A program made the translations under genes and the position numbers. The notes under the pieces are model-generated. The model searched no databases. It was not told where the DNA came from and saw only the letters and a program-made list of their open reading frames with translations. This document shows positions 43,349 through 52,498 of a DNA stretch of 64,000 nt, piece after piece. Every line of letters begins with the position of its first letter. The stretch's first letter is position 1. Origin of the DNA: JAXGZG01 sp050952065 (GTDB lineage: Bacteria; Bacillota; Sulfobacillia; Fermentithermobacillales; Fermentithermobacillaceae); the NCBI GenBank assembly GCA_050952065.1, contig JBMNKF010000002.1, forward strand, positions 318,262-382,261, in the 5' to 3' direction.

Positions 43349-44380
43349 GTGACACGTTTTATTGACACCGTCAGGATCTATGTGAAGGCTGGAGACGGCG
43401 GTAACGGGTGCGTTGCCTTTCGGCGCGAAAAGTACGTCCCTCGTGGCGGTCCAAGTGGCGGTGACGGTGGGCGCGGGGGCGATGTTATCTTAAGGGCGGA
43501 TTCTGGCCTTAACACGCTTTACGATTTCAAGTACCGCCCCCACCTCAAAGCCAAGAACGGAAGGCCGGGCATGGGCGACAAGATGACCGGCAGAAGTGGG
43601 GACGATCTTGTGGTAGATGTTCCCTTGGGAACCACCGTAAAGGATTCGGAAACCGGCGAAATCTTAGCCGACTTGGTCAATCATGGAGACCAAGTGGTGG
43701 TCGCCAAGGGAGGACGCGGCGGACGAGGCAACTGCCACTTTGCCACTCCTACCAACAGAGCACCAAGGCACTACGAAGAGGGTGCTCCGGGCCAAGAGCG
43801 CACCATTGACCTGGAACTCCGGTCTATCGCCGACGTTGGTCTCGTTGGCCTGCCCAATGCCGGGAAATCCACTCTCTTGCGCGCCATCTCAAATGCTACC
43901 CCCGAAGTGGGTCCTTACCCGTTTACTACCCTCACTCCTCATCTTGGAGTCGTGGATGTCCCCAATAGCCACGGACAAAAGTTCGTGGTTGCCGATATTC
44001 CCGGACTCATAGAAGGGGCGAGCCAGGGAAAAGGCCTGGGGCACCAGTTCTTGAGGCACATTGAGAGGACTTCCGTTCTATTATATGTAGTGGACGCTAC
44101 GGGATTTGATGGGGATCCGCTTAAGGATTTTGAAGGGGTTCGCCGCGAGGTCATGTCCTACAGTGAGGGTATGCGCCGCAAGAAGAGCGTTGTGGCTTTG
44201 AATAAGATCGATCTGCTGAGTTCGCCTGATGAGATCACCTACTTGACGAACACACTACAGGAGATGAGCCAGGCGCCCGTATTTGCCATTTCTAGTCAAC
44301 ACGGCGAGGGCGTCCACGATCTCATTATCTGCCTGTTTCAGGTAGTATCTGAGAATATACCAGGATTAGACGCTCAATAG
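43349..44380 (+). CDS. obgE: Obg family GTPase
   Basis: Ribosome-assembly and stress GTPase of 343 residues: glycine-rich Obg fold (about 1-158), then a G domain with GLPNAGKST (G1), DIPGLIEGA (G3), NKID (G4) and a closing SSQ-like G5. The C-terminal OCT domain of B. subtilis Obg (428 residues) is absent; such short forms are common. GTG 43349 has GAGGAGG at 43336-43342. It acts on the 50S subunit. It is followed by nadD as in many Firmicutes. Confidence 0.96.
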   Translation: MTRFIDTVRIYVKAGDGGNGCVAFRREKYVPRGGPSGGDGGRGGDVILRADSGLNTLYDFKYRPHLKAKNGRPGMGDKMTGRSGDDLVVDVPLGTTVKDSETGEILADLVNHGDQVVVAKGGRGGRGNCHFATPTNRAPRHYEEGAPGQERTIDLELRSIADVGLVGLPNAGKSTLLRAISNATPEVGPYPFTTLTPHLGVVDVPNSHGQKFVVADIPGLIEGASQGKGLGHQFLRHIERTSVLLYVVDATGFDGDPLKDFEGVRREVMSYSEGMRRKKSVVALNKIDLLSSPDEITYLTNTLQEMSQAPVFAISSQHGEGVHDLIICLFQVVSENIPGLDAQ

Positions 44381-44469
44381 AAGGATTTCCGGTGAGAGCG
44401 GCGAATGGAAGCTACTAGAAACAGAGTGTTAGATGTGCATGTGTGTCCAGTGCCTTGGAGGATTGGTGA

Positions 44470-45141
44470 GTGACTGCAATTGGAATAATGGGCGGTACCT
44501 TTGATCCTATTCATTTCGGGCATCTCAGGGCTGCTGATGAAGTGCTAGAGGGGTTCGGGCTTGAGAAGGTCATATTCGTTCCGTCTGGCAGACCTCCCCA
44601 CAAGCCGTCTGGAAGTGTGGCGTCCCCCATGCACCGTTACATCATGACACAACTGGCTACTTCCGACCATCCTCACTTCAGAGTGTCCAGGGTCGAAATC
44701 GACAGAGAAGGCACTTCTTACACTGTAGATACTCTGAAAGCATTGAGACAGCAGCATAAGCCCCCCCAAACCCTCTATTTCATAACTGGACTTGACGCCA
44801 TTCTTCAGATTTCTACTTGGAAGAACCACCTCGATCTTTTCGATCTGTCAGACTTCATCGCTGTGACTAGACCCGGTTATAGCCCCGAGGGACTCCACGA
44901 CTTACGGAATACTCTGGGGGCTTCTAGATTCGCTAAGATTCATTTCTTTCCGATCACCCTTCTCGATATAACCTCGACAGAGATTAGAAGAAAGGTTCGA
45001 GAGGGGAAATCCATCAGGTACCTTGTACCTGATCCGGTTGCGAATTTCATAGAAAAGGAGCGTCTTTACTTTCAGGACCCCGAGAGGCGCCTTGATACGA
45101 CGGGTGGATCGCGGAAGATTACTTGCCGTGTCCTCAGTTGA
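44470..45141 (+). CDS. nadD: Nicotinate-nucleotide adenylyltransferase
   Basis: NAD synthesis enzyme of 223 residues that makes deamido-NAD from NaMN and ATP. The nucleotidyltransferase motif GGTFDPIHFGHL is at the N-terminus and STEIRRKV (the ISSTxIR-type motif) near the end. GTG 44470 is preceded by GGAGGATTGGTGA. In many relatives yqeK lies between nadD and rsfS; here yqeK is missing and an RRM gene and an LCP gene occupy the place. Confidence 0.95.
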   Translation: MTAIGIMGGTFDPIHFGHLRAADEVLEGFGLEKVIFVPSGRPPHKPSGSVASPMHRYIMTQLATSDHPHFRVSRVEIDREGTSYTVDTLKALRQQHKPPQTLYFITGLDAILQISTWKNHLDLFDLSDFIAVTRPGYSPEGLHDLRNTLGASRFAKIHFFPITLLDITSTEIRRKVREGKSIRYLVPDPVANFIEKERLYFQDPERRLDTTGGSRKITCRVLS

Positions 45142-45188
45142 CGTGCCCCTAAGGGTAGAGGAGAGACCTCAGGGAGGAGGTGAATTGC

Positions 45189-45443
45189 GTGAAGACACTA
45201 TACGTGGGAAATCTGCCCTGGAGCACGACTGACGAGGAACTCGCTCAAGCATTTAGCCAGTTCGTAGAAGTGGTCGGCTGTCGCATTATCACTGACCGGG
45301 CGACCGGAAGGTCTCGCGGGTTCGGCTTTGTGGAAGTCAATGATGCCGATGTTGAGAGAGCGATCGAGGCGGTCAACGGAACAGTTCTAGGGGGTCGCCA
45401 AATCATCGTAAACGAAGCCAGACCGCGTCAGCCTAAGTATTAG
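45189..45443 (+). CDS. RNA-binding protein with one RRM domain
   Basis: Protein of 84 residues that is essentially one RRM fold: RNP2 as LYVGNLPW (residues 3-10) and RNP1 as RGFGFVEV (about residues 42-49). These small bacterial/cyanobacterial-type RRM proteins bind RNA and some are cold-induced. GTG 45189 is selected because GGAGGAGG (45173-45180) is 8 bases upstream; the frame start at 45180 overlaps that site. It is followed by a terminator-like stem-loop. Confidence 0.92.
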   Translation: MKTLYVGNLPWSTTDEELAQAFSQFVEVVGCRIITDRATGRSRGFGFVEVNDADVERAIEAVNGTVLGGRQIIVNEARPRQPKY

Positions 45444-45472
45444 AATTTTCCATGAATAATGCAATCATGCTT

Positions 45473-45517
45473 AGCCTCCCTTCTCTGACCATAAGATGTG
45501 GAGGCTCTTCGTTTTTT
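45473..45517 (+). terminator. Stem-loop terminator after the RRM gene
   Basis: AGCCTCC (45473-45479) and GGAGGCT (45500-45506) enclose a 20-base loop and are followed by CTTCGTTTTTT. The stem is short but the T-run is good. Confidence 0.6.
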
Positions 45518-45658
45518 GGAACTCCCGGTGTCCCTACGCGTCTAAAGGTTCGTGGCCTGTTTGAACCGATTGCCAGAGCAAACCGACGCGCGGCAAGTAA
45601 GCCATGGTCTAGCAGGCCTATTACTTGATATTGCCAGCGAGGTCCATCAGCGGATCTT

Positions 45659-45687
45659 TTGCCGGAGGCAAAGCCTCACGGTATAAT
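45659..45687 (+). promoter_or_regulatory. Predicted promoter of the LCP gene
   Basis: TTGCCG (45659-45664) and a perfect TATAAT (45682-45687) are 17 bases apart. Because transcription would begin near 45694, the coding start must lie downstream of that, which rules out the earliest TTG of the open frame. Confidence 0.7.
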
Positions 45688-45724
45688 AGTCAGAACAGAC
45701 AATGTGAGGCTGTCCCTCGCCTCC

Positions 45725-47179
45725 ATGAGGAAACTGTTGCTCTTGGGGCAAAGCGGCAGGAGTCATAGACCAGGGAACCACAGGCGAAACGGGATCCGGA
45801 AACGGTGGTGGTTTCAGTTGAGATCTCGCAGAGATCGCAGAAATGGAGTCCAACGAGACGAATACAGAGACAACCTACACGACGAACTGGGTGAAATTGA
45901 AGAGACCCGGGTATTTAGGCGTGAACAGGTAGAGAAGCCTCGTCGTCGTGGCTCTTGGTTCCGTGTCGTTGGAGCGGTTTTAGGGGCGGTTTTGCTCTTT
46001 GGCGGCGGGGCCGTCTTGGGTTTTGTGAAGTTTGCTTCGAACCCTCCCTCTGGACTCATTTCACCTGATGATCAAGCCGAATTCCAGGGTAGGATAAACA
46101 TCCTAGTGCTGGGGATAGACACCGGCGTCAACGGTGGCAGTAAGTCGTTGTCGCCTGAGGGAAAACGTTCAGACGTGATCATGGTAGTGAGCGTTGACCC
46201 AGAGCTCGAAGAGGTGGGTATTCTCTCAGTTCCAAGAGATACCAGGGCGTTCATCCCCAAAGACAATAGCTCTTACGAGAAGATCGGACATGCCCACGCC
46301 TACGGTGGGCCTGACCTGGCGGTAAAGGCCGTGGAGATGCTCCTAAAGGTGCCCATTCACCACTATGTACGAGTCGATTTTGAAGGTTTCAAGAGGGTAG
46401 TGGATCGTCTCGGCGGTATTGATATCGATGTGCCTGAGAACATGTATTACAAAGACCCCTACCAAGACCTGATCATCAATATTCCCAAGGGTCCTCGCCA
46501 CCTCGATGGAGAGGCAGCGCTCAGTTTTGTGCGATACCGTCAGTACACTACGGGCGACATCGGCCGTATCCAGGCTCAGGAGCTGTTCATCAAGGCCCTC
46601 ATCAAGAAAGCCGTGAGCCTCCAAAATGCCTTCAAGATCCCAGATTTGATCGGAGAAATGCTGCCCTATTTCTACACAAGTCTGAGCACTGAAGACCTAC
46701 TGTACCTGGGAACCGTGGCGGTTAAGATACAGCCGGAAGACGTCCACATGGGGCTAGTGCCCGGCACCTTCGAGGATCGGGTTGAAGGGCAATCCTTGGT
46801 GAGCTACTGGACTCACGATGTAGCGGGCACCGAGAAGATCGTTTCTGAACTCATCGATGGCGTCGATCCGCAGCGAAACAGCGAGATTAGGGTTGCCGTA
46901 GAAAACGGATGCGGAATCACCGGCGCGGCAGACAAGTTGGCCACCATATTGAGAGATGAAGGTTTTCAGGTTGTGTCGGTGGGGAACGCTAAGCGACAAG
47001 ACTACACAACTACCACCGTGAAGGCGACCGGGGAACAGCAGCGTGGCCAGGTGCTAGTGCTTAGGAGCGTTAAGTCTATCTGCTCACAAGTGGAAGCCAT
47101 AAAGGCCAAGGACAAGGATATCCCCGAAGATGCCGATGTACTGGTTATCATCGGCCGGGATTTCCAGATGCCCATTTAA
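45725..47179 (+). CDS. LytR-CpsA-Psr (LCP) family protein
   Basis: Membrane protein of up to 484 residues: an arginine-rich cytosolic N-terminus, one helix (about residues 80-103), an LCP catalytic domain (NILVLGIDTG, RSDVIMVVSVDP, SVPRDTRA, SFVRYR) and a C-terminal LytR_C domain (IRVAVENGCGITGAA). LCP proteins attach teichoic acids or other glycans to peptidoglycan from lipid-linked precursors. The start is uncertain: ATG 45725 is the first ATG after the predicted transcript start, but it lacks a strong ribosome site and the true start may lie further in. It could ligate the glycan made by nearby envelope genes. Confidence 0.85.
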   Translation: MRKLLLLGQSGRSHRPGNHRRNGIRKRWWFQLRSRRDRRNGVQRDEYRDNLHDELGEIEETRVFRREQVEKPRRRGSWFRVVGAVLGAVLLFGGGAVLGFVKFASNPPSGLISPDDQAEFQGRINILVLGIDTGVNGGSKSLSPEGKRSDVIMVVSVDPELEEVGILSVPRDTRAFIPKDNSSYEKIGHAHAYGGPDLAVKAVEMLLKVPIHHYVRVDFEGFKRVVDRLGGIDIDVPENMYYKDPYQDLIINIPKGPRHLDGEAALSFVRYRQYTTGDIGRIQAQELFIKALIKKAVSLQNAFKIPDLIGEMLPYFYTSLSTEDLLYLGTVAVKIQPEDVHMGLVPGTFEDRVEGQSLVSYWTHDVAGTEKIVSELIDGVDPQRNSEIRVAVENGCGITGAADKLATILRDEGFQVVSVGNAKRQDYTTTTVKATGEQQRGQVLVLRSVKSICSQVEAIKAKDKDIPEDADVLVIIGRDFQMPI

Positions 47180-47259
47180 CAGTTGGGTTTTGAGACGGGA
47201 GGTCGAGGTTCATAGACACTGCCGACGGGTTGGGGCGACGGTCCTACAAGGAAAGAGTG

Positions 47260-47682
47260 ATGAAAGAGCGTGAAGAAGCCAAGAAGCTGGCGCTTCAGAT
47301 CGTTTCTGCTCTTGACGAAAGCAAAGGGTTTCGATTGGTTGTTCTGGATGTTCACGAACTGACTCTCATAGCCGACTACTTCGTGATAGCTTCTGGGGCA
47401 AACCAAAGGCACGTGAAGTCTTTGGCGGACCGTCTCATTGACGGTCCTGGGTTTTCGCGCCGCCCTAACCACGTTGAGGGATACGCCCTTGGCCGGTGGA
47501 TCCTTCTGGATTATGGGGATGTGGTGGTCCACGTATTTCTGGACGAAGAAAGGTCTTTCTACGGACTCGAAAGGCTGTGGGGCGATGCCCCAGAACTTGA
47601 GGACCTGGGTCAGGACCTGGTATCAGTTGAGACAGTTGAGCCGGTTAGCCAGCCAGATCGGTTACCTAGCCAAACCGGTTAG
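47260..47682 (+). CDS. rsfS: Ribosomal silencing factor RsfS
   Basis: RsfS/Iojap family protein of 140 residues that binds L14 and blocks subunit joining in starvation. Conserved segments are ADYFVIASG, GYALGRWILLDYGDVVVHVF and ERSFYGLERLWGDA. ATG 47260 follows AAGGAAAG; the frame opens at 47230 without a site. The last 20 residues or so (VEPVSQPDRLPSQTG) are encoded by a CCGGTTA-type repeat tract that continues past the stop codon, so this tail is probably not conserved. Confidence 0.93.
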   Translation: MKEREEAKKLALQIVSALDESKGFRLVVLDVHELTLIADYFVIASGANQRHVKSLADRLIDGPGFSRRPNHVEGYALGRWILLDYGDVVVHVFLDEERSFYGLERLWGDAPELEDLGQDLVSVETVEPVSQPDRLPSQTG

Positions 47683-47745
47683 CCTGCTAAATCCGTCCGG
47701 TTAAGCCGGTCAGTCAATCAAGTCGGTTGGCCGGTTGAGCCAGTG
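47638..47745. repeat. Degenerate CCGGTTAGCC repeats overlapping the rsfS 3' end
   Basis: About six variants of a 10-base motif (CCGGTTAGCC, TCGGTTACC, CCGGTTAAGCC, CCGGTTGAGCC) in a 108-base tract that starts inside the rsfS tail and ends before the parvulin gene. Confidence 0.65.
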
Positions 47746-47828
47746 ACCTCTGAACGAAGTTCAAAATAGGTAGTGCACCTATTGCGGACAAGCTCTTCGG
47801 GAATCTGACAAAGGAAGGAGTCTGAGAC

Positions 47829-48725
47829 ATGGCCAGAAGGCCAGTTACGGGTACGTCGTCGAATCAAGGTTTGATATGGGTCCTTATAGGTTGCGTGATT
47901 CTGGTGGGTGTCATCGGCGTTACCTATCTCCGCCCTCTTCGTGGCGGGGTTGCCGTTGTCAATGGCCGACTCATCACTAAGGAAATGCTGTACGACGAGA
48001 TGCACAAAAGGATCGGTAATGAATCACTGAGTAACCTCATCGATTCCACTCTAATAATGCAAGAAGCCGCTCTGAAGAACCTCAAACTCACTGACAGCGA
48101 GTTGAAGGCTCAGGTAGACCGGTTGATCGAAGAGCAGTATGGGTCAGAGGAGAACTTCGAGAGCATTCTGTCAGCTTACGGGTTGACCCGCAAGGAAGCA
48201 GAAGAAGAGTGGAGGGTCTACTTCAGCGCCAGAAAGGTCATACTTGCCGAGCTAAACATTCAAGACGACGAAGTTGAGGCCTATTTTGAGGAGAACAAGG
48301 ACGACTTTGGCCAACAGGAGTCAATATCGGTGAGGCTCATGACTCTTGCCACTTCTGACGAGGCCAATGCCGTTCTGGCCGAACTCAAGGCCGGGGGTGA
48401 CTTCGCCTCCATCGCTAAAGAGAAGTCAATCGATACCGCTACGAGTGATATGGGCGGCGATATGGGATGGGTGGTCAAAGGAGATCTTCCTGAGGAATTG
48501 GAGTCCATAGCGTTTGCAATGGAAAAGGATGACCTTAGCGAACCGATTGAGACGGAAGACGGATGGGTCATCATTCAGGTAACCGATAGGAAGGAAGATA
48601 AGCCCGCTGTTTTCGAGGAGGTTAAGGATCAAGTCAGGCTACGATACGAAGACCTCAAAGTGGAGGAACGTTTGCCTGCGTGGCTGTCGGAACTTAGAGC
48701 GAAAGCCAAGATAGAATATAAGTAG
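47829..48725 (+). CDS. Membrane-anchored parvulin-type peptidyl-prolyl isomerase
   Basis: Protein of 298 residues: N-terminal helix (about 12-32), a SurA/PrsA-like helical N-domain (about 40-150) and a PpiC rotamase domain (about 155-250; SVRLMTLATSDEA, DMGWVVKGDLP, GWVIIQV). It should help fold exported proteins at the outer face of the membrane, like PrsA, although no lipobox is seen. ATG 47829 has AAGGAAGGAG upstream. The next gene, a large SLH surface protein, could be a client. Confidence 0.88.
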   Translation: MARRPVTGTSSNQGLIWVLIGCVILVGVIGVTYLRPLRGGVAVVNGRLITKEMLYDEMHKRIGNESLSNLIDSTLIMQEAALKNLKLTDSELKAQVDRLIEEQYGSEENFESILSAYGLTRKEAEEEWRVYFSARKVILAELNIQDDEVEAYFEENKDDFGQQESISVRLMTLATSDEANAVLAELKAGGDFASIAKEKSIDTATSDMGGDMGWVVKGDLPEELESIAFAMEKDDLSEPIETEDGWVIIQVTDRKEDKPAVFEEVKDQVRLRYEDLKVEERLPAWLSELRAKAKIEYK

Positions 48726-48860
48726 AACACAAGCAGAGCATAAGCAGAGCGCACGTAGGGTAGAGATAGAGACTCTGAACACAAACTTGACGACGCAGGA
48801 TAGAGAGAGAACCTGAGTAGAGATCTGAATAGCACCAGTAGCAAGAATAGAGACTCTGAA
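48726..48860. repeat. Purine-rich intergenic tract with short repeats
   Basis: The 331-base gap 48726-49056 begins with variants of AGAGCATAAGC and contains ATAGAGACTCTGAA twice (48766 and 48847). No coding potential was recognised. The remaining part holds the hairpin listed next. Confidence 0.55.
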
Positions 48861-48937
48861 AGAGCCAACTTCGGCCACTCCTGATCGGGGCGGCCCTCAT
48901 CTTTCCATCACCCCCTCATCGTCCCGGCGGCAACCGA

Positions 48938-48969
48938 AAATCCAGTTTCTTACGCAAGAAACTGGATTT
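48938..48969. promoter_or_regulatory. Perfect 14-bp inverted repeat upstream of the SLH deacetylase gene
   Basis: AAATCCAGTTTCTT and AAGAAACTGGATTT flank a 4-base loop ACGC, 88 bases before the start codon. No T-run follows, so an operator or RNA hairpin that controls the surface-polysaccharide locus is more likely than a terminator. Confidence 0.6.
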
Positions 48970-49056
48970 GAGGATACTCATGTGGCAGGTAAAAACTAGG
49001 CGTCATAACCAACTATTACGTTATATACTATTTCTTGATAAAGGGGGAGGCAGCAA

Positions 49057-52000
49057 ATGGCAACCCGAGTAGTCCGAACTATGTGGGTACTGTGTCTTTG
49101 TGTATGCATGCTTTTTTCCTTGACTGGAGTCGTCCGGGCGGCAGGCACGAGGGATATCGACGGCCATTGGGCGGAAGAGACGATTGGCAATTGGGTGAAG
49201 CGAGACCTGATCAAGGGGTATCCGGGTGGCGATATCAAGCCGGATAACCCAATGACAAGGGCAGAGTATTTTTCGCTGTTGAACAGAAGCTTTGGGTTCA
49301 ACAAGACAAAGGAACACGAGTTTTCCGATGTCACCCCGGACGACTGGTTTGCAGAGGAGATAAGAAAAGCGAGTTACCAAGGCTATCTGCAAGGGTTTGC
49401 AGAAGACGTATTGAGTCCAAAACGTCATGTTACTCGAGAAGAGGTTGTGGCCATCCTAGGCAACATCCTGAAATGGAACGTCGAACTTGACGCGGAAGAG
49501 GGCTTCTCTGATGCTGACGAGTCTGCCTCTTGGGCGAGAGGGCACATCAATGTCGCTAAGCGCTTAGGTTACATAAAGGGGTATCCCGACAATACGTTCG
49601 GACCGGGAAGGACCGCCTCAAGAGCCGAGGTTATTGCTATCTTGGATAGGACCGTAGGCGAGGTCTTTCGCACCGTAGGCGTGTATGGATCTGAAGAGAT
49701 TCCCGGGCACATCGAAGGCAATGCCACAGTAACAGCAGCAGACATTACTCTCAGAAACCTTGTCATTGACGGGCATCTCTATCTTACCGAGGGTATCGGA
49801 GACGGTTCTGTCACCCTAGATGGAGTCACTGTCCGAGGTACCACGACCATCAGTGGGGGCGAAGGTGGAATCATCATAAAGCATTCGTACCTGGGCGATG
49901 TCATTGTACACAATCCTCACGGTGAAGCCATTAACTTGACAACAGAGGGCGCCTCCAGCGTCGGTCCTGTGGAGATCCGATCCAAGGCCAATCTTAAGGA
50001 AAGTCCATCGAACGGAGTAAGCGGAGGTGGCTTCCAAAGCGTACTCTTGAACGGACCGGAGGGTCTGGAAGTAGCGCTCTCGGGAGATGTCGATAAGGTC
50101 GAGATCGCTTCATCTTCAGCCAAGGTTTCTCTTTGTCAGGCGAAGGTTGGAGAACTCATAATTGACGGCGTCGACACCGTCGTATCGGCTGAAAACACCG
50201 TCGCTATCGAGAATCTAGTGATCAATCGGCCGGCGAAAGTGACTGGAATATGCGCGGTTCGGAACGTAAGGATAACCTCCGACAGTGTCATCATCGAGAC
50301 AATGGTGACGGGGAGGATCGACGTTTTGGACGGCCTCACAGGGATAATGATCGGAGGCCGGCCATATCCTCCTCCACCGCCAGTGGTAGTCTATGACCCT
50401 GTGACCATTGTGTCTGTGGCCTCGATCCCCGATATCACTAAGCCCTTTGGGACGGCAAAGGATGACCTCGGTCTGCCCAACACGGTTTCTATCACGCTGA
50501 GTAACGGTGGTACCAGAGAAGTCGCTGTGAATCATTGGGATGATGGCGAGCCCATCTTTACCGGTGACGCGGGTACCTACGTTTTTTCGGGTGATCTGGC
50601 CGTGCCTCCCGGCGTGACGAATCCAAGCGGCATAAAGGCGCAGGTAAAGGTAGTAATTGAGGAAGAAACCCAACCGATCGACTTTATCCAGAACATCGAT
50701 CCGAACCCTAGTACATGGCTAAGAACTTCACCGGGTGAGACCATATACGAGTTTGACGGTCTCGATGAGATGCAGCCATCTGCCAGTGCGGTCTGTGCTC
50801 TCGACGAACGCAACGTGATGTCGGGCTCTGCGTCAATAACCCTGTCTCCTTCTGCGCCCATTGTTCTTCCAGAGCCCACAGACCCGAACTTGCCCCAGAT
50901 AGAGTTCTTCTCCGTAAAAACCGCCGGATCTTTGGGCGACAAGTTGAAGAATCTGGAGGTCATGGAGTTCAACATATACAAGCCCGAGGTGCGAGACAGA
51001 CTCTATGACTACATGCTGGTCAACTTCTACACTGATGACAGCTACAACTACTTCTTCCAAACTGCTATAGGGAACTGGGAACTCTCCTCGGGATGGAATA
51101 CAATCCGCAGAACCAAGGCTGATTTCGAGTTCATAGACAGCCTAGCTGGAAGCTCTACAGAAGGTTCCGCGGTGATGATGGGTGCCCAAAAATCGATGGA
51201 TCACAGGGCAATACTGCGAAGCCAAGTGGACCAGCTTAATAGATTCTTGAGAGACGAACGGGCAAGTGAATCCAGGTTGGATGCTATGGGCACAGTGACT
51301 CCATCTTGGGACAACATCACCTGCATGGAGTTCTTCGCTTCGTCGAAAGTTGGCACTTCCCTCAGCATCAACCTAGACAGGCTTTCTCTGAACCCAACCG
51401 GGAGAGCCGTAGTGTTGTTTACCTTCGATGACGCCTGGAAAGATGTCTTGGAGAACGGCAAGCCCATCCTGGATGCAAAGGGTTTCAAGGCCACTACTTG
51501 GGCCAACAAAGCGTCCTCTACTGATCCATATCCCTCCCCTGACCCGAGAGAAGCCTTCTTGAATGAGGAGGAGTTGAACCAACTCTATGCTGCGGGTTGG
51601 GATATCGGCAATCACTCAGTAAACCACATAGACGATATCAGCGGCCTCACAGATGAACAACTCCTGCAAGAGTATCTGGAAAACCAAGAATGGCTTCTGG
51701 TGGAGAACGGCTGGGAGAGAGGCGCTTACCACGTATGCTATCCTTCAGGGCAGTACAGTGAGCGCCTCATAGAGATATTGAGAGAGATTGGCGTGTTGAC
51801 CGGGAGAACCACCGAATACGGCATTCAACCGACACCTGTGCCAAATATCTACAAGTTGAAAACCGTCTTCATCAGCAGGAATGACCCTGACGGCGATGAT
51901 CATCTAAACAACTATGTCATTCCGGAGATCCACAGAGCCGTCCAAACTGGGTCTTCGTTGTTCTTCATGTTGCACAGGGTAGCCGACGATCCCACCGACG

Positions 52001-52146
52001 ATTGGATGGGAGAACTGGCGGTGTCCCCGGCGGATCTGCAGACGGTGGTTGATATCGTTGATGCGTATGTCCAGGCGGGACAACTGCAAGTCATGACCAT
52101 AAGCCAGTGGTATGCTGCTTATATGAGGCCGGCAGACCAGCCTTAA
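49057..52146 (+). CDS. SLH-anchored polysaccharide deacetylase
   Basis: Surface protein of 1029 residues. A signal peptide (about 1-30) precedes three SLH repeats (about 30-210; FSDVTPDDWF, KGYPDNTFGPGR), which bind the secondary cell-wall polymer. A beta-helix-like region (about 225-430), a Pro-rich hinge (PPPPPVVVYDP), an Ig-like domain, a beta-sandwich (about 535-690) and a C-terminal NodB deacetylase follow, with TFDDAW near residue 789 and HSVNH near 853. It could fill the role of the PelA deacetylase for the Pel-like locus downstream, on the cell surface. ATG 49057 has GGGGGAGG upstream. Substrate assignment is inference. Confidence 0.85.
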   Translation: MATRVVRTMWVLCLCVCMLFSLTGVVRAAGTRDIDGHWAEETIGNWVKRDLIKGYPGGDIKPDNPMTRAEYFSLLNRSFGFNKTKEHEFSDVTPDDWFAEEIRKASYQGYLQGFAEDVLSPKRHVTREEVVAILGNILKWNVELDAEEGFSDADESASWARGHINVAKRLGYIKGYPDNTFGPGRTASRAEVIAILDRTVGEVFRTVGVYGSEEIPGHIEGNATVTAADITLRNLVIDGHLYLTEGIGDGSVTLDGVTVRGTTTISGGEGGIIIKHSYLGDVIVHNPHGEAINLTTEGASSVGPVEIRSKANLKESPSNGVSGGGFQSVLLNGPEGLEVALSGDVDKVEIASSSAKVSLCQAKVGELIIDGVDTVVSAENTVAIENLVINRPAKVTGICAVRNVRITSDSVIIETMVTGRIDVLDGLTGIMIGGRPYPPPPPVVVYDPVTIVSVASIPDITKPFGTAKDDLGLPNTVSITLSNGGTREVAVNHWDDGEPIFTGDAGTYVFSGDLAVPPGVTNPSGIKAQVKVVIEEETQPIDFIQNIDPNPSTWLRTSPGETIYEFDGLDEMQPSASAVCALDERNVMSGSASITLSPSAPIVLPEPTDPNLPQIEFFSVKTAGSLGDKLKNLEVMEFNIYKPEVRDRLYDYMLVNFYTDDSYNYFFQTAIGNWELSSGWNTIRRTKADFEFIDSLAGSSTEGSAVMMGAQKSMDHRAILRSQVDQLNRFLRDERASESRLDAMGTVTPSWDNITCMEFFASSKVGTSLSINLDRLSLNPTGRAVVLFTFDDAWKDVLENGKPILDAKGFKATTWANKASSTDPYPSPDPREAFLNEEELNQLYAAGWDIGNHSVNHIDDISGLTDEQLLQEYLENQEWLLVENGWERGAYHVCYPSGQYSERLIEILREIGVLTGRTTEYGIQPTPVPNIYKLKTVFISRNDPDGDDHLNNYVIPEIHRAVQTGSSLFFMLHRVADDPTDDWMGELAVSPADLQTVVDIVDAYVQAGQLQVMTISQWYAAYMRPADQP

Positions 52147-52148
52147 GG

Positions 52149-52240
52149 TTAGTCTGTGGACTGGCGCAGACTGGTTGCAGAGTAGCCTGCAGATTGGCCT
52201 GCAGCAGACTGGCCCTCTGGCCAGCCTGCAGACTAACCGA
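52149..52240. repeat. CTGCAGACTGGCC-type degenerate repeats after the SLH gene
   Basis: Overlapping variants of GACTGG, GCCTGCAG and CTGGCC fill the first 90 bases of the 352-base gap 52147-52498. There is no credible gene in this gap. Confidence 0.55.
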
Positions 52241-52386
52241 CGCCGTAAAGGCTATCAGAGGATCCACCCAGGCAAGAACCGAGCCGAGAACGCGTTCTTT
52301 ATTGTTGGGTCCATCGTCGACACTATCCTCAGGGAATTTGCCGGGTTATTGGGAACGGGAAGCTGTCGTCTGCCACCGGTGATGCT

Positions 52387-52485
52387 GCGATTCGCTTCAT
52401 TGGATCGTCATGGTGAGGCGAAAGCTGCCATTGTACTCGGTTGATGGCGCGATTCGCTTCATCGGAACGTGATGATGAGGCGAAA
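52387..52485. repeat. Direct repeat of a small hairpin, 62 bases apart
   Basis: Two copies of about 37 bases start GCGATTCGCTTCAT (52387 and 52449) and end GAGGCGAAA. In each copy TTCGCTTCAT can pair with ATGAGGCGAA-like sequence, forming a hairpin. They lie just downstream of the convergent SLH and DUF4832 genes. Confidence 0.6.
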
Positions 52486-52498
52486 CTTGTCACCGGCC

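Noticed and set aside
44381..44469. Missing yqeK gene next to nadD
   Set aside because: No HD-domain frame of suitable size is present between nadD and rsfS; it is absent here and not overlooked.
45659..45724. Earliest TTG start of the LCP gene
   Set aside because: A near-consensus promoter with its -10 at 45682-45687 overlaps that start, so the transcript would begin downstream of it.
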